23,173 bases of DNA from a virus: positions 1-23,173 of the IMG/VR virus record IMGVR_UViG_3300025168_013722. One strand, given 5' to 3'. This document shows, piece by piece, positions 5,767 through 12,923 of this stretch. The notes below the pieces were generated by a model. It saw nothing but the letters and a program-made list of their open reading frames with translations, was not told where the DNA came from and made no database searches. Position numbers and translations under genes: made by a program. The stretch's first letter is position 1, and each line of letters starts with the position of its first letter.

Positions 5767-6258
5767 TTAAACTGGCATCTGAAATAATGCAGTAATCCAT
5801 TTTGGTGTTTTGATTCGTGCAAACACTACCCATCCTATGTAATCAGTAGGGTTTCTCCATTGTCTTTTTATCTTAAATTCTTCCATCGAACCGCCAGTAG
5901 TAAGTACATCATCGACAATACAAATCGGGTCTTCTCTTTTTCCTGTTCCATATTGATTGAGCAAACTTCCTAATTTAGTTCCCCCTCTAGGTATTCCTAC
6001 TGCCTCTTTAAATGGTGGTGAAATCTCCATAATCATTTGACTGATAGTAAACCATTCTGGATCTGATATAGCATCACACTCAATTTTCCATTTAAGTTCT
6101 AATCCCGAATGAGATTTAAAATCTACTGATTGAAATAAATGTGTATGTCTCCCTATATTTTCGTTCATAATTGCCCCTTCTAATCTACAAGCCCATGCTA
6201 AAGACATACCAACAAAGGCTACAAATATCCAAATAATAATTTCTCTTTTATTAAACAT
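5767..6258 (-). CDS. Phosphoribosyltransferase-like protein (OPRT type) with optional N-terminal membrane segment
   Basis: 163 aa. The PRPP-binding loop is CIVDDVLTTGGS at about 112-123 (consensus VxDDVxTTGGS of orotate-type phosphoribosyltransferases), preceded by the flexible-loop/PPi region GIPRGGTKLGSLLNQY at about 88-103 and by HSGLELKWKIECDAI, found in a plasmid/phage PRT group. Residues 7-24 form a membrane segment. An internal ATG (Met31, start 6168) has the better ribosome site (GAAGGGG, 6 nt before), so a soluble 133-aa form starting there may be the main or a second product. The substrate base is unknown. The candidate structured RNA at 6268-6434 lies immediately upstream and could be its leader. 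It fits the purine/pyrimidine salvage theme of the neighbours. Confidence 0.78.
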   Translation of the reverse strand: MFNKREIIIWIFVAFVGMSLAWACRLEGAIMNENIGRHTHLFQSVDFKSHSGLELKWKIECDAISDPEWFTISQMIMEISPPFKEAVGIPRGGTKLGSLLNQYGTGKREDPICIVDDVLTTGGSMEEFKIKRQWRNPTDYIGWVVFARIKTPKWITALFQMPV

Positions 6259-6267
6259 ACTATCTCA

Positions 6268-6434
6268 TTAAAAAAAAGAGTGCTAGTTTGCCCCTCTGAG
6301 TCCCTTGCAAAAATCAAATTTTACAAGTTTAATAATAGACTACCTTTACAGAAGATCACTAAGCGATAGACGAATTCCGCCGGTCTAGATGTTGAAAAGT
6401 TGTCATCTTTTCGCACTAGAGCGCAACACTCTTT
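6268..6434 (-). ncRNA. Candidate structured RNA (~165 nt) with late promoter and U-tract end
   Basis: No plausible ORF. On the minus strand the region starts 5 bases after a late box (6439-6446) and ends in eight U. The ends pair: AAAGAGTG at the 5' end (6434-6427) with CACTCTTT at the 3' end (6282-6275), extended by TTGC/GCAA. Internal perfect hairpins: GAAAAG/CTTTTC (6394-6399, 6407-6412, 7-base loop), TAGAC/GTCTA (6367-6371, 6383-6387, 11-base loop) and a 9-pair stem at 6304-6312/6319-6327 with one G-U in RNA. No tRNA T-arm and no match I know to tmRNA, RNase P, or glutamine riboswitches. T4 has stable RNAs C and D of unknown role as precedent. It may be a stand-alone RNA or the leader of the downstream PRT gene. 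Confidence 0.6.
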
Positions 6435-6437
6435 ATT

Positions 6438-7409
6438 TCATTTATACTCTTGATTTTCGGGAAGATGTTGTTTACCATCTTTTCCCACTTCTTCATTATC
6501 TATGTACTCATCATCCACATAAGATTGTGCAAGTCTCCATTTGAGATATTCGTATGCAGAAATTGGAGAATATTTGTCTGGTTGGTTTGTAAGATTTTTG
6601 ATAATCACATCACGGCCTGGGTCTACAAAATAGGGCATTGAGTATCGTGGCCTATCCATATCTACATTTACTACACGATGTGGCGTTGATTTTAATATAT
6701 CGTTTGACCATCTTGCAAACATATCTGCAACATTTAATACTATAGAATTTTTAACTGATGGTACAGTAACCCACACATCATCTTTTTTGTCATAAACTTG
6801 TAACGCACTTATATCATCAAAACGCCAGAGTAAAGTGATAGAACCATAGTCTGTATGAGCTCCACCTCTGACTTGTCCTTCTTTAATATTATCTTTCCAC
6901 GCAGGATAATGAATCATTCTCATGGTTGCAGAACCATCTATATGTTGCTCAACTAATGATCCTGTAGGAATTCTTAGAACTTTTTCAAATCTATAGAGGA
7001 ATTGATAGGACAACATTCTTGAAATGCGTTCTATCTTTTGTGCGAGAGGTTTAAATTCGGGAATTTCTTTGGGCCAGTATTGTTCCTGCATACGGTCAGG
7101 AGAAACCCAATTGTAAGATTCTTTCAAATCGCCAGGCATGGTTGGAGTCAGACGCTCCTCCTCCAACCAATTATAGCCAAGGTTTTCTTTCACACCACTA
7201 TAAGCATATTGTCGTTTTGCTGATAGTGGTAGATGGAAGAACTCTTCCATGAGTTGTTTCCAATCTTCAAATTCCGATAACCAATTATCATAGACATGAG
7301 TAAAGACAGCAAAACCACAAGTGGAATATGCTTTGTACATTTCTTCAATGCAGTCATTCTCAAATCTAAAATCAATTATCGGAATAGAGCTCACTGATAA
7401 TGTGGTCAT
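6438..7409 (-). CDS. 2-oxoglutarate/Fe(II) dioxygenase, isopenicillin-N-synthase-like
   Basis: 323-aa cytosolic enzyme. The N-terminal domain (about 8-110) matches the DIOX_N layout of isopenicillin N synthase relatives (IPIIDFRF..., CGFAVFTHV). The C-terminal double-stranded beta-helix carries the iron triad H185-x-D187 (GGAHTDYGS) and H244 (STPHRVV), and R255-x-S257 (RYS) binds the 2-oxoglutarate carboxylate. Members hydroxylate or ring-close small molecules, including nucleobases and hormones, so the substrate cannot be told. It starts one base after the stop of the BMP binding-protein gene, so translation is coupled and its substrate may be linked to what that protein brings in. Length is normal for the family and all key residues are present. 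Confidence 0.88.
   Translation of the reverse strand: MTTLSVSSIPIIDFRFENDCIEEMYKAYSTCGFAVFTHVYDNWLSEFEDWKQLMEEFFHLPLSAKRQYAYSGVKENLGYNWLEEERLTPTMPGDLKESYNWVSPDRMQEQYWPKEIPEFKPLAQKIERISRMLSYQFLYRFEKVLRIPTGSLVEQHIDGSATMRMIHYPAWKDNIKEGQVRGGAHTDYGSITLLWRFDDISALQVYDKKDDVWVTVPSVKNSIVLNVADMFARWSNDILKSTPHRVVNVDMDRPRYSMPYFVDPGRDVIIKNLTNQPDKYSPISAYEYLKWRLAQSYVDDEYIDNEEVGKDGKQHLPENQEYK
6439..6446 (-). promoter_or_regulatory. T4-type late promoter box TATAAATG
   Basis: One mismatch from TATAAATA, on the minus strand, overlapping the last codons of the oxygenase gene. Predicted +1 is 6433, within one base of the outer helix of the candidate RNA (6434). The match of position and structure supports both calls. 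Confidence 0.6.
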
Positions 7410-7410
7410 T

Positions 7411-8493
7411 TTAGTTCAACTTGCCGTTCACACCTTCAACATAGAATTGCATAGTATCAAGTTGTTGGCGTTTGATTTCACCAGCAGGAATTTTTGTTCC
7501 ATCTTGCTTAGTAACACCGGCACTAAATGGAAAGAATCTATCCATCTTGTCATTTACCCAATCCATCTTAATTGTCTCAACATGATTGACAACTGAGCCA
7601 GGTACATTGACACCCCACGGCGATAGTCCTACACAATTTTCCTGTAGTCCCCAATTTAACCGTTGGCCTGGTTTCCACGTTCCAGCTGCAACTTTGTCAA
7701 GTATGTGTTTATACATAATATTCCAATTGAACATCATACCTGTGATGTATCTATCTGGGCCATTGTGTCCCATAGGTGCATCATTACCCATACTCCACAC
7801 TTCTTTACCATCACGTTTCCACACTTGTTGTGCAAGGGCAACTACACTAGGCGAATCGGTTGTAGTGAACAGAACATCGTTGTTGTCATCAAGAAGTGCT
7901 TTGGCCGCATCCATATCTTTAGGTGGATCGAACCAACTATTAATCCACACAATATTAACTTCTGCTTTTGGATTAACTGACCTTGCACCAAGTATGAGGG
8001 CATTAATGTTACGAATGATTTCTGGAATTGGATGTGAACCAACTACACCAATCTTATTAGTTTTTGTCATCAATCCTGCAGCAACACCAGAAAGGTATCG
8101 TGCTTGATAACTCATACAACCATAGTTGTCAAAGTTAGTATCGTTGCCTTTGTAACCTGTAGCGTGCATGAAAATTGTGTCAGGATTTTTCTTTGCAGCC
8201 TTTTCCATTCCATCCATATAACCGAATGAGGTTGCAAATACAATATCGTGTTTTCGTGCAAGTTTGTTGAATATTTTTGTTGACTCTGCTTCAGGCACCA
8301 TTTCAACCATCGACACATTATAACCATGTTTTGTTAATGATTGAAATCCATCATGATGTCTCATTGACCATCCACCATCGGTGTGTGGCCCCACTAGAAC
8401 ATAACCAACTGAAGGTAATTTCTTACCAACGATACTTATACTAAAGGCTGCAAACATTGCAACCACCGCCACTAGGGCAATTAGTTTCTTCAT
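7411..8493 (-). CDS. BMP-family periplasmic substrate-binding protein (nucleoside-type ABC receptor)
   Basis: 360-aa secreted protein. Residues 1-22 (MKKLIALVAVVAMFAAFSIS) are a signal peptide without a lipobox Cys. The mature part follows the Bmp/PnrA pattern: VGYVLVGPHTDGGWSMRHHDG at its start (aromatic and GGW... pocket motif), IVFATSFGYMDG, FMHATGYKG, SYQARYLSGVAAGLMTKTNKIGVV and the later DVLFTTTDSP and SMGNDAPMG. This family binds purine nucleosides or related compounds for ABC import. No permease or ATPase is in the window, so it would have to work with host transporters. A strong GGAGAT site lies in a leader hairpin (8498-8512). An imported nucleobase source would fit the PRTs and GuaC nearby; ligand identity is inference. 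Confidence 0.88.
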   Translation of the reverse strand: MKKLIALVAVVAMFAAFSISIVGKKLPSVGYVLVGPHTDGGWSMRHHDGFQSLTKHGYNVSMVEMVPEAESTKIFNKLARKHDIVFATSFGYMDGMEKAAKKNPDTIFMHATGYKGNDTNFDNYGCMSYQARYLSGVAAGLMTKTNKIGVVGSHPIPEIIRNINALILGARSVNPKAEVNIVWINSWFDPPKDMDAAKALLDDNNDVLFTTTDSPSVVALAQQVWKRDGKEVWSMGNDAPMGHNGPDRYITGMMFNWNIMYKHILDKVAAGTWKPGQRLNWGLQENCVGLSPWGVNVPGSVVNHVETIKMDWVNDKMDRFFPFSAGVTKQDGTKIPAGEIKRQQLDTMQFYVEGVNGKLN

Positions 8494-8497
8494 ATTA

Positions 8498-8550
8498 ATC
8501 TCCTTCCGAGATTTTTTGTTTAAGAGTTACCGTCTGTAACTCCCCTTAAA
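8498..8550 (-). promoter_or_regulatory. Two-hairpin leader covering the ribosome site of the BMP gene
   Basis: Reading the minus strand: first a long stem, TTTAA (8550-8546) with TTAAA (8523-8519) and GAGTTAC (8542-8536) with GTAACTC (8530-8524), separated by a GGG bulge and closed by loop AGACG; then ATCTC (8512-8508), loop GGAAG, GAGAT (8502-8498). The second stem contains the Shine-Dalgarno bases GGAG, so folding could limit translation. Ligand control is possible but unproven. Confidence 0.5.
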
Positions 8551-8554
8551 TGAA

Positions 8555-8562
8555 TATTTATC
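8555..8562 (-). promoter_or_regulatory. Late-promoter-like box GATAAATA
   Basis: One mismatch from the T4 late box, minus strand, 62 bases before the BMP start. Predicted +1 near 8549, where the first leader helix begins (8550). Confidence 0.5.
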
Positions 8563-8644
8563 AAAATGAATCTATCATCACATAAGTTATTATAATATAA
8601 AGTCCATATTTCCAAATGAACAATGCAACAAAATCATATCCCAT
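8561..8644 (-). CDS. Possible 27-aa single-membrane-segment peptide
   Basis: ORF starting 9 bases after the stop of the xanthine-type PRT gene, encoding MGYDFVALFIWKYGLYIIIT followed by YVMIDSF, essentially one hydrophobic helix. It has no clear ribosome site and would depend on reinitiation after the PRT gene. It overlaps the late-like box at 8555-8562 by two bases. Composition is consistent with a small phage membrane peptide, but chance ORFs of this length are common in AT-rich DNA. Confidence 0.35.
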   Translation of the reverse strand: MGYDFVALFIWKYGLYIIITYVMIDSF

Positions 8645-8651
8645 AATATTA

Positions 8652-9134
8652 TCAAACAGGAGCATTCCACCACAATTCATGTGGAAAATGTATCCATGTT
8701 TTAGTTGAATCTTTAGCCATTTCCTGTGCATAATAGTGAGGTTCAAATCCTTCTGGGGCCTCGTTGTTCCACCAAAGAGAACAGAATCTTATGTCACATC
8801 GGATTTCCAATGGATCTCCTTTTCTTGGCCCAGTTATATGACTAGAAATTTTTTGGAATGTTTTGCCTGAATCACAGATGTCATCAACAATGAGAACTCG
8901 TTGATCTGTTTTTTTAGGTAAGTAATCTTCCCATGTGGGAAAATCTCTCATCGATGCTCTCACAGGTTTAAAGGGGAGTTTAAACCAATGAGACATCATC
9001 ACGCCAGGAACTAAACCGCCCCTAGAAATTCCTACTATCACTTGAGGTTTGAAATTATCTAATACTATATCTCGGCAAAGAACATTAATATCTCGCCTCA
9101 TCTCATCCCATGAATACCACAACTTCTTACTCAT
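8652..9134 (-). CDS. Xanthine/guanine-type phosphoribosyltransferase
   Basis: 160-aa protein like bacterial Gpt-type PRTs in length and order of motifs: WYSWDEMRRDINVLCRDI at the start, VIVGISRGGLVPGVMMSHW at about 32-50 (the ISRGGLVPG loop of xanthine-guanine PRTs), and the PRPP loop VLIVDDICDSGKTF at about 80-93. These enzymes join PRPP to guanine, xanthine or hypoxanthine to give the nucleotide. The C-terminal part (HYYAQEMAKDSTKTWIHFPH) resembles the KPWxxFPWE tail of such enzymes. GGAAG precedes ATG by 7 nt. It stands 52 bp downstream of the HtrA-like gene and upstream of the BMP receptor; together with GuaC and ThyX it indicates phage-directed nucleotide supply. The exact base cannot be told. 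Confidence 0.85.
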   Translation of the reverse strand: MSKKLWYSWDEMRRDINVLCRDIVLDNFKPQVIVGISRGGLVPGVMMSHWFKLPFKPVRASMRDFPTWEDYLPKKTDQRVLIVDDICDSGKTFQKISSHITGPRKGDPLEIRCDIRFCSLWWNNEAPEGFEPHYYAQEMAKDSTKTWIHFPHELWWNAPV

Positions 9135-9186
9135 TTATATCTTCCATATAAAATTTAAGAAACAATTCTAATTACTTTATATATGA

Positions 9187-10263
9187 TTAAGGGTTTACTG
9201 CTCCCGGCCTCGCATACATTTTATCTACAGGAACTTCAAACACCCTTATCATTAAATCTAATTGAATAAATCGTTTCTTACGGATAATTGTAACTGAAAC
9301 TTTTTTACCAATTTCATGTTTATTCATTTCTTCTGCAAATTCTATGCCATTGTTAATTGGTATTCCATCAATTGCTACTATTGTATCCCACAATTTCAAT
9401 TCTTCTGGAATGGTTTTATCTTCACTTATCAACAATCCAAGAGTATTTGGAATATTTTTTTGATTAACTGTGGGATTCTTTTTTAAAATATTATCCCTTT
9501 GTCGATCATCTCCTAATGGAGTAATCATAATACCAAGCGCACCCCTATCCACGATGCCATATTCTAACATTGTTTTAACAGAGTGTTTTACAATGTCTGC
9601 TCGAATTGAAATTGCCAATCCTGCATTTTCATTTACTTTAGAAATCATCAAAGAATTAATTGCAACAATTTCCCCCTTCATATTCATAAGAGGCCCACCA
9701 GAATTTCCTTTATTGATAGCTGCATCTGTTTGAACAGCTTTAATATAAGGATGCCTTGCAAATCTATCTGTGTTTGAAAGGATTCCTTTAGTCACAGTCC
9801 ATGTCATACCCATTGGATGACCCATTGCAAAAACTTCATCTCCTGTTTTCAATTCGCCCTCTGCGAATTTGAGAAAAGAAACAGGAGTTTCTTTATCCGT
9901 TACTTTAAGAAGTGCTAGGTCTGCGAGCGGATCTCTTCCTATAATTGATACTTCGTGTCCTTCCCAATCATTTTCATCCCAATAAAATATTCTGAGATAT
10001 TTTTGATTATGGATGCAATGATAGTTAGTAATGATATATTGATTCTCTATCACAACACCCGAACACGCAGAATTTTGTGCTGGGTTTGTTGCTGGATTTT
10101 CGAGCGCACTTGCCATCACATAGACTATGGATTTTTTTACACGTTCTATTACTGATGGTAAATCATTTTTGTTTTCTTTAACTGATATGTTGTTACTATT
10201 TGTCGCACAACTAATAACGAATATAGAAAAACACATCAAGCCAAGCAGCCTGTGTATTTTCAT
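9187..10263 (-). CDS. HtrA/DegP-like serine protease, lipoprotein-anchored
   Basis: 358 aa. Residues 1-19 end in a lipobox (VISC, Cys19), so it should be lipid-anchored on the periplasmic side. The trypsin-like domain has the full triad: H82 (ITNYHC), D115 (DPLADLALLK) and S188 (NKGNSGGPL). A single C-terminal PDZ-like domain spans about 240-345 (LGIMITPL..., WDTIVAIDGIPINNG). DegP has two PDZ domains and DegS one, so the layout is DegS-like but with a lipid anchor. Ribosome site GTAGGA before ATG. It closes a run of envelope genes (SbmA-like, lipoproteins, MotA/MotB-like). Likely roles are processing or removal of envelope proteins, or control of host envelope stress; all catalytic residues are intact. 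Confidence 0.88.
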   Translation of the reverse strand: MKIHRLLGLMCFSIFVISCATNSNNISVKENKNDLPSVIERVKKSIVYVMASALENPATNPAQNSACSGVVIENQYIITNYHCIHNQKYLRIFYWDENDWEGHEVSIIGRDPLADLALLKVTDKETPVSFLKFAEGELKTGDEVFAMGHPMGMTWTVTKGILSNTDRFARHPYIKAVQTDAAINKGNSGGPLMNMKGEIVAINSLMISKVNENAGLAISIRADIVKHSVKTMLEYGIVDRGALGIMITPLGDDRQRDNILKKNPTVNQKNIPNTLGLLISEDKTIPEELKLWDTIVAIDGIPINNGIEFAEEMNKHEIGKKVSVTIIRKKRFIQLDLMIRVFEVPVDKMYARPGAVNP

Positions 10264-10270
10264 TCGTGTC

Positions 10271-10798
10271 CTACCCTTGTAAAATTGTTTGTTGGTCGTT
10301 TAGTTTCTCAACAGGTGATGACTCTTCGGGCTCTTCCGGCTCTGCAGGCAGCACTTCTAATTTCTCAATCGTCCCATTGTCTGTCTTTGTTGCATTATCT
10401 AATGGATTTTGCATAAGAATAATTCCACGCATCGTATCAAATTCTCTAATACATTCATATGCTTTCTTCAAGAAAAGATCTCCTAGCGATTCACTAGATC
10501 TCGCAAATCTAACATATTCTTCGATAGAAAATTCTACTCTTACTTTATCTAGTACACAAAAACAATGATTTATCATTTGTCGTTGAATAACAGGTGGTGG
10601 CGGTCTTCCAATCAATGCTGGATTCGCTAGTATTATCCATCTATATGTTCCTTGATAACACCCATTCACGGTATCATAAACTAACTGAGTATGCCACTCC
10701 TCTGTTTTATTATCTTTAGCATTAACTTGACTGACCATGATCATTGTACCAAAAATAAACAACATACATAATATAATTTTAATAAATTTCATATTCAT
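10271..10798 (-). CDS. Secreted protein of unknown function (175 aa)
   Basis: Not recognised. The N-terminus MNMKFIKIILCMLFIFGTMI ... VNAKD is a clear signal peptide with a probable cleavage after VNA. The mature region has conserved-looking Cys pairs (NGCYQG; NHCFCVLDKVR; YECIREF) and a PPPP stretch, then an acidic Pro/Glu tail (AEPEEPEESSPVEK) likely unfolded. This points to a periplasmic protein with disulfides. ATG at 10798 is chosen since AGAGG precedes it by about 5 nt; a GTG two codons earlier is possible. It ends 8 bases before the HtrA-like gene, so it may be that protease's partner or substrate. Confidence 0.75.
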   Translation of the reverse strand: MNMKFIKIILCMLFIFGTMIMVSQVNAKDNKTEEWHTQLVYDTVNGCYQGTYRWIILANPALIGRPPPPVIQRQMINHCFCVLDKVRVEFSIEEYVRFARSSESLGDLFLKKAYECIREFDTMRGIILMQNPLDNATKTDNGTIEKLEVLPAEPEEPEESSPVEKLNDQQTILQG

Positions 10799-10821
10799 CT
10801 TCACCTCTTATTATATTATTC

Positions 10822-11478
10822 TTAAATGTAAATATGGTATTTGACAATAGTATATACAAATCCCACAAAAAAGATTCCCATACCGATTTCATGAACTCTT
10901 CTGTTATCACTCAACACCATTGGAGCCATGACAACGAGCATAATAACTCTACCTACTACTTTCAATGAAGCCCATTCTCCTTGAAAGAATACAAAAAGAT
11001 TTGCGAGAAGACATACTTGTAACATCCATGCTAATCCTAATATAACTTTATAATTGTGGTAATAATATTCACGTAAATGTACTTCTTTATCTTTGTGTGC
11101 TTCAGCTTGTGGAGCAATTACTTCAGAAAGCATAAAAAACAAAAATGGTACAGAAAGATATAATAAAAACGTGAATAAATTCCATCCGTCATTTGGAAAA
11201 TAAGTCAAATCTCTTAACGGATAAGAAGTCCACCAAAATAGTATAATAGTAAAAAATGTTATAAAACTAATTGCTGTATGTGGCCAATAAAAAAAGACAT
11301 CATCATCTCCATCATCATTATAATTTTTTGCAAGTAATGCGCTGAAGTTTATCATTAACCTCACCATAGACAAACCCAATATTACAAAAGCAATCATTGA
11401 CAAATGTGAAAATGCTACCATTAGTTTTACCCATACGTTTTTTAATATTCTATAGTTCCATCCTCTAGGATACGGCAT
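10822..11478 (-). CDS. Polytopic membrane protein of unknown function (218 aa)
   Basis: About six hydrophobic segments: roughly 17-42, 66-84, 99-122, 145-166, 172-188 and 196-215. Between segments 1 and 2 is an acidic patch (NYNDDGDDDVFFY) and after segment 3 a His/Lys/Glu-rich loop (AEAHKDKEVHLREYYYH). No family recognised; no transporter or cytochrome motif is evident. The start lies inside the 3' end of the preceding single-TM gene, overlapping by 37 bases; Met20 would be an alternative start outside most of the overlap but has no better ribosome site. Part of the envelope gene run. Confidence 0.75.
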   Translation of the reverse strand: MPYPRGWNYRILKNVWVKLMVAFSHLSMIAFVILGLSMVRLMINFSALLAKNYNDDGDDDVFFYWPHTAISFITFFTIILFWWTSYPLRDLTYFPNDGWNLFTFLLYLSVPFLFFMLSEVIAPQAEAHKDKEVHLREYYYHNYKVILGLAWMLQVCLLANLFVFFQGEWASLKVVGRVIMLVVMAPMVLSDNRRVHEIGMGIFFVGFVYTIVKYHIYI

Positions 11479-11693
11479 CCTGCCGGTCTTTTACACTCTT
11501 GTTCTACTTTCTTATAAATGTAAGGCTTCACTTCAACATACTCTATTGTAGTTGTGTTATTTGTTGCCTTGTTATCTTTTAGTACTATGAATAGGATTCC
11601 AATGAATATGATAATTACAAGAACATACACGAATAATGCTTGTAGTCCAAACTCAATCAATTCCCATATTATTTTAAATGGAGACAATAACAT
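11442..11693 (-). CDS. Single-span membrane protein of unknown function (83 aa)
   Basis: One strong membrane helix at about 15-39 (GLQALFVYVLVIIIFIGILF) preceded by a short amphipathic start, then a polar domain of about 45 residues with two Cys (EQECKRPAGCRILEDG). Orientation is unclear. It lies between the SbmA-like transporter and the six-TM protein and overlaps the latter, so the three are probably made together and may form one complex. No family recognised. Confidence 0.7.
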   Translation of the reverse strand: MLLSPFKIIWELIEFGLQALFVYVLVIIIFIGILFIVLKDNKATNNTTTIEYVEVKPYIYKKVEQECKRPAGCRILEDGTIEY

Positions 11694-11712
11694 TTTACTT
11701 ACTCCTTATATT

Positions 11713-12693
11713 CTATACCTTTTCATACTCCATCAATTTAGTTTCAAATTCTCTTAACCGCCTAAAAACACTCATTAATTCAATAATGGTAGGCCACGCT
11801 TTTAATAGATATTGCATTGATCCTTCTACTCTACCAAATGCTCTTATTATTTGTTGCATTACACCTAGAGTCATTACTCCTACAACTATTGCTGGTGCTA
11901 GGAATACATAAGCTGATAATACGTTTGCTTGTAAGTAAGCCATTCGTCCAATATTAAAATATAGATAACGTATATAACTTAAAAAATGAATTTTACGAAC
12001 ATCATCAAAGAATTCCTCAATTTTCTTTGGTCTAACAGTTCCATCATCTTCTGCAATAACCAGTATTTTTCTATATGCTGCTTCTTTTGCTTGTATATCA
12101 TATTCTATACCAACTAAACGCAATATCCACCCCAATCCGATTAAAAAGGCAGTACCACCTAATGTCCAAAGTAATGCACCTGTAATCAATCCATATTCCC
12201 AATCACCGAAAAAGAATATTGGAATACCTATTGACAATCCAAATAATATAGGAATAAACTGAACCAAAACCATAATCGATTCAATTAAAGATGTTCCTAA
12301 ACTTTCCATTATTCGGGTAAATTTAATTGTATCTTCTTGAACCCTTTGTGATGCACCTTCTATTGTTCTGGCCTTCTCATACACACTATGATACCATTCA
12401 ACCATTGCTGTACGCCATCTAAACAAATAGTGAGCTGTAAAATAACTTATTACAACATAGAGTGCAACATATATTCCTGCTAGTGTAATAAATGATAATA
12501 GACTTGCAAAATATTCTTCTATTGTAATTGCATTTGGTGTAGCAAGTGCTTTTTGAATCATGTCATAAAATTGACCAAACCATTCATTTATTTTTACATC
12601 AATCTTTACTTGAACCCAAAGTGATCCCAAAATAATCATTGAGCCAAGCCAAGACCATAACCACCATTTTTTGTTTGTAAAAAATCTAAACAT
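11713..12693 (-). CDS. SbmA/BacA-like peptide transporter (inner membrane)
   Basis: 326-aa polytopic protein with the SbmA_BacA family signature: WRTAMVEWYHSVYEKARTIE then EGASQRVQEDTIKF (112-125), which matches the conserved region of SbmA (...IEGAAQRVQEDTMRF...), followed by LGTSLIESIMVLVQFIPIL. SbmA is a proton-driven homodimeric importer of microcins, proline-rich peptides and other cargo; BacA is its rhizobial relative. Cellular proteins are about 400 aa, so this one is shorter by roughly 80, with N-terminal and C-terminal ends reduced. Membrane segments are visible at about 12-30, 64-90, 132-155, 160-195 and 250-280. It follows three small lipoprotein genes. Cargo in infection is unknown: peptide uptake as nutrient and altered envelope permeability are both possible. 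Confidence 0.85.
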   Translation of the reverse strand: MFRFFTNKKWWLWSWLGSMIILGSLWVQVKIDVKINEWFGQFYDMIQKALATPNAITIEEYFASLLSFITLAGIYVALYVVISYFTAHYLFRWRTAMVEWYHSVYEKARTIEGASQRVQEDTIKFTRIMESLGTSLIESIMVLVQFIPILFGLSIGIPIFFFGDWEYGLITGALLWTLGGTAFLIGLGWILRLVGIEYDIQAKEAAYRKILVIAEDDGTVRPKKIEEFFDDVRKIHFLSYIRYLYFNIGRMAYLQANVLSAYVFLAPAIVVGVMTLGVMQQIIRAFGRVEGSMQYLLKAWPTIIELMSVFRRLREFETKLMEYEKV

Positions 12694-12704
12694 AATATTC
12701 TCCT

Positions 12705-12923
12705 TTAATCATTTGTTAGAGTTGGTTCACCTCTATCGTAAAATAACCAACGGCCTTTCTTACAAGGACTTTGTTTTCTTTTTCCCCAGGCATTATCTGT
12801 ATATACATTTTGTGTTCCTTCACACTCTGCAAAAAAAGGTGTCATTCCATCTGGCCAATTGTTGCTCTTTGTTGAACAACTACTCATCACTAACATTACA
12901 AAAATTAGTAATGTTATCTTCAT
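12705..12923 (-). CDS. Small lipoprotein (copy 3 of a tandem trio)
   Basis: 72 aa. Signal peptide MKITLLIFVMLVMSS with lipobox MSSC (Cys16). The mature part contains FAECEGTQNVYTDNAWGKR...SPCKKGRWLFYDRG, with two Cys that could form a disulfide and the same loose pattern (Cys, aromatic, GxR/K, Cys) as the two lipoproteins upstream. The ATG overlaps the previous stop as ATGA. No enzymatic motif. Small phage lipoproteins often sit in the outer membrane and block receptors against superinfection (as Llp of T5 does); this is a hypothesis here. Confidence 0.72.
   Translation of the reverse strand: MKITLLIFVMLVMSSCSTKSNNWPDGMTPFFAECEGTQNVYTDNAWGKRKQSPCKKGRWLFYDRGEPTLTND

Noticed and set aside
6268-6434. 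Second tRNA or a tmRNA in this gap
   Set aside because: No T-arm GGTTCRANNCC or its complement, no CCA end and no acceptor-like 7-bp stem with a discriminator base.
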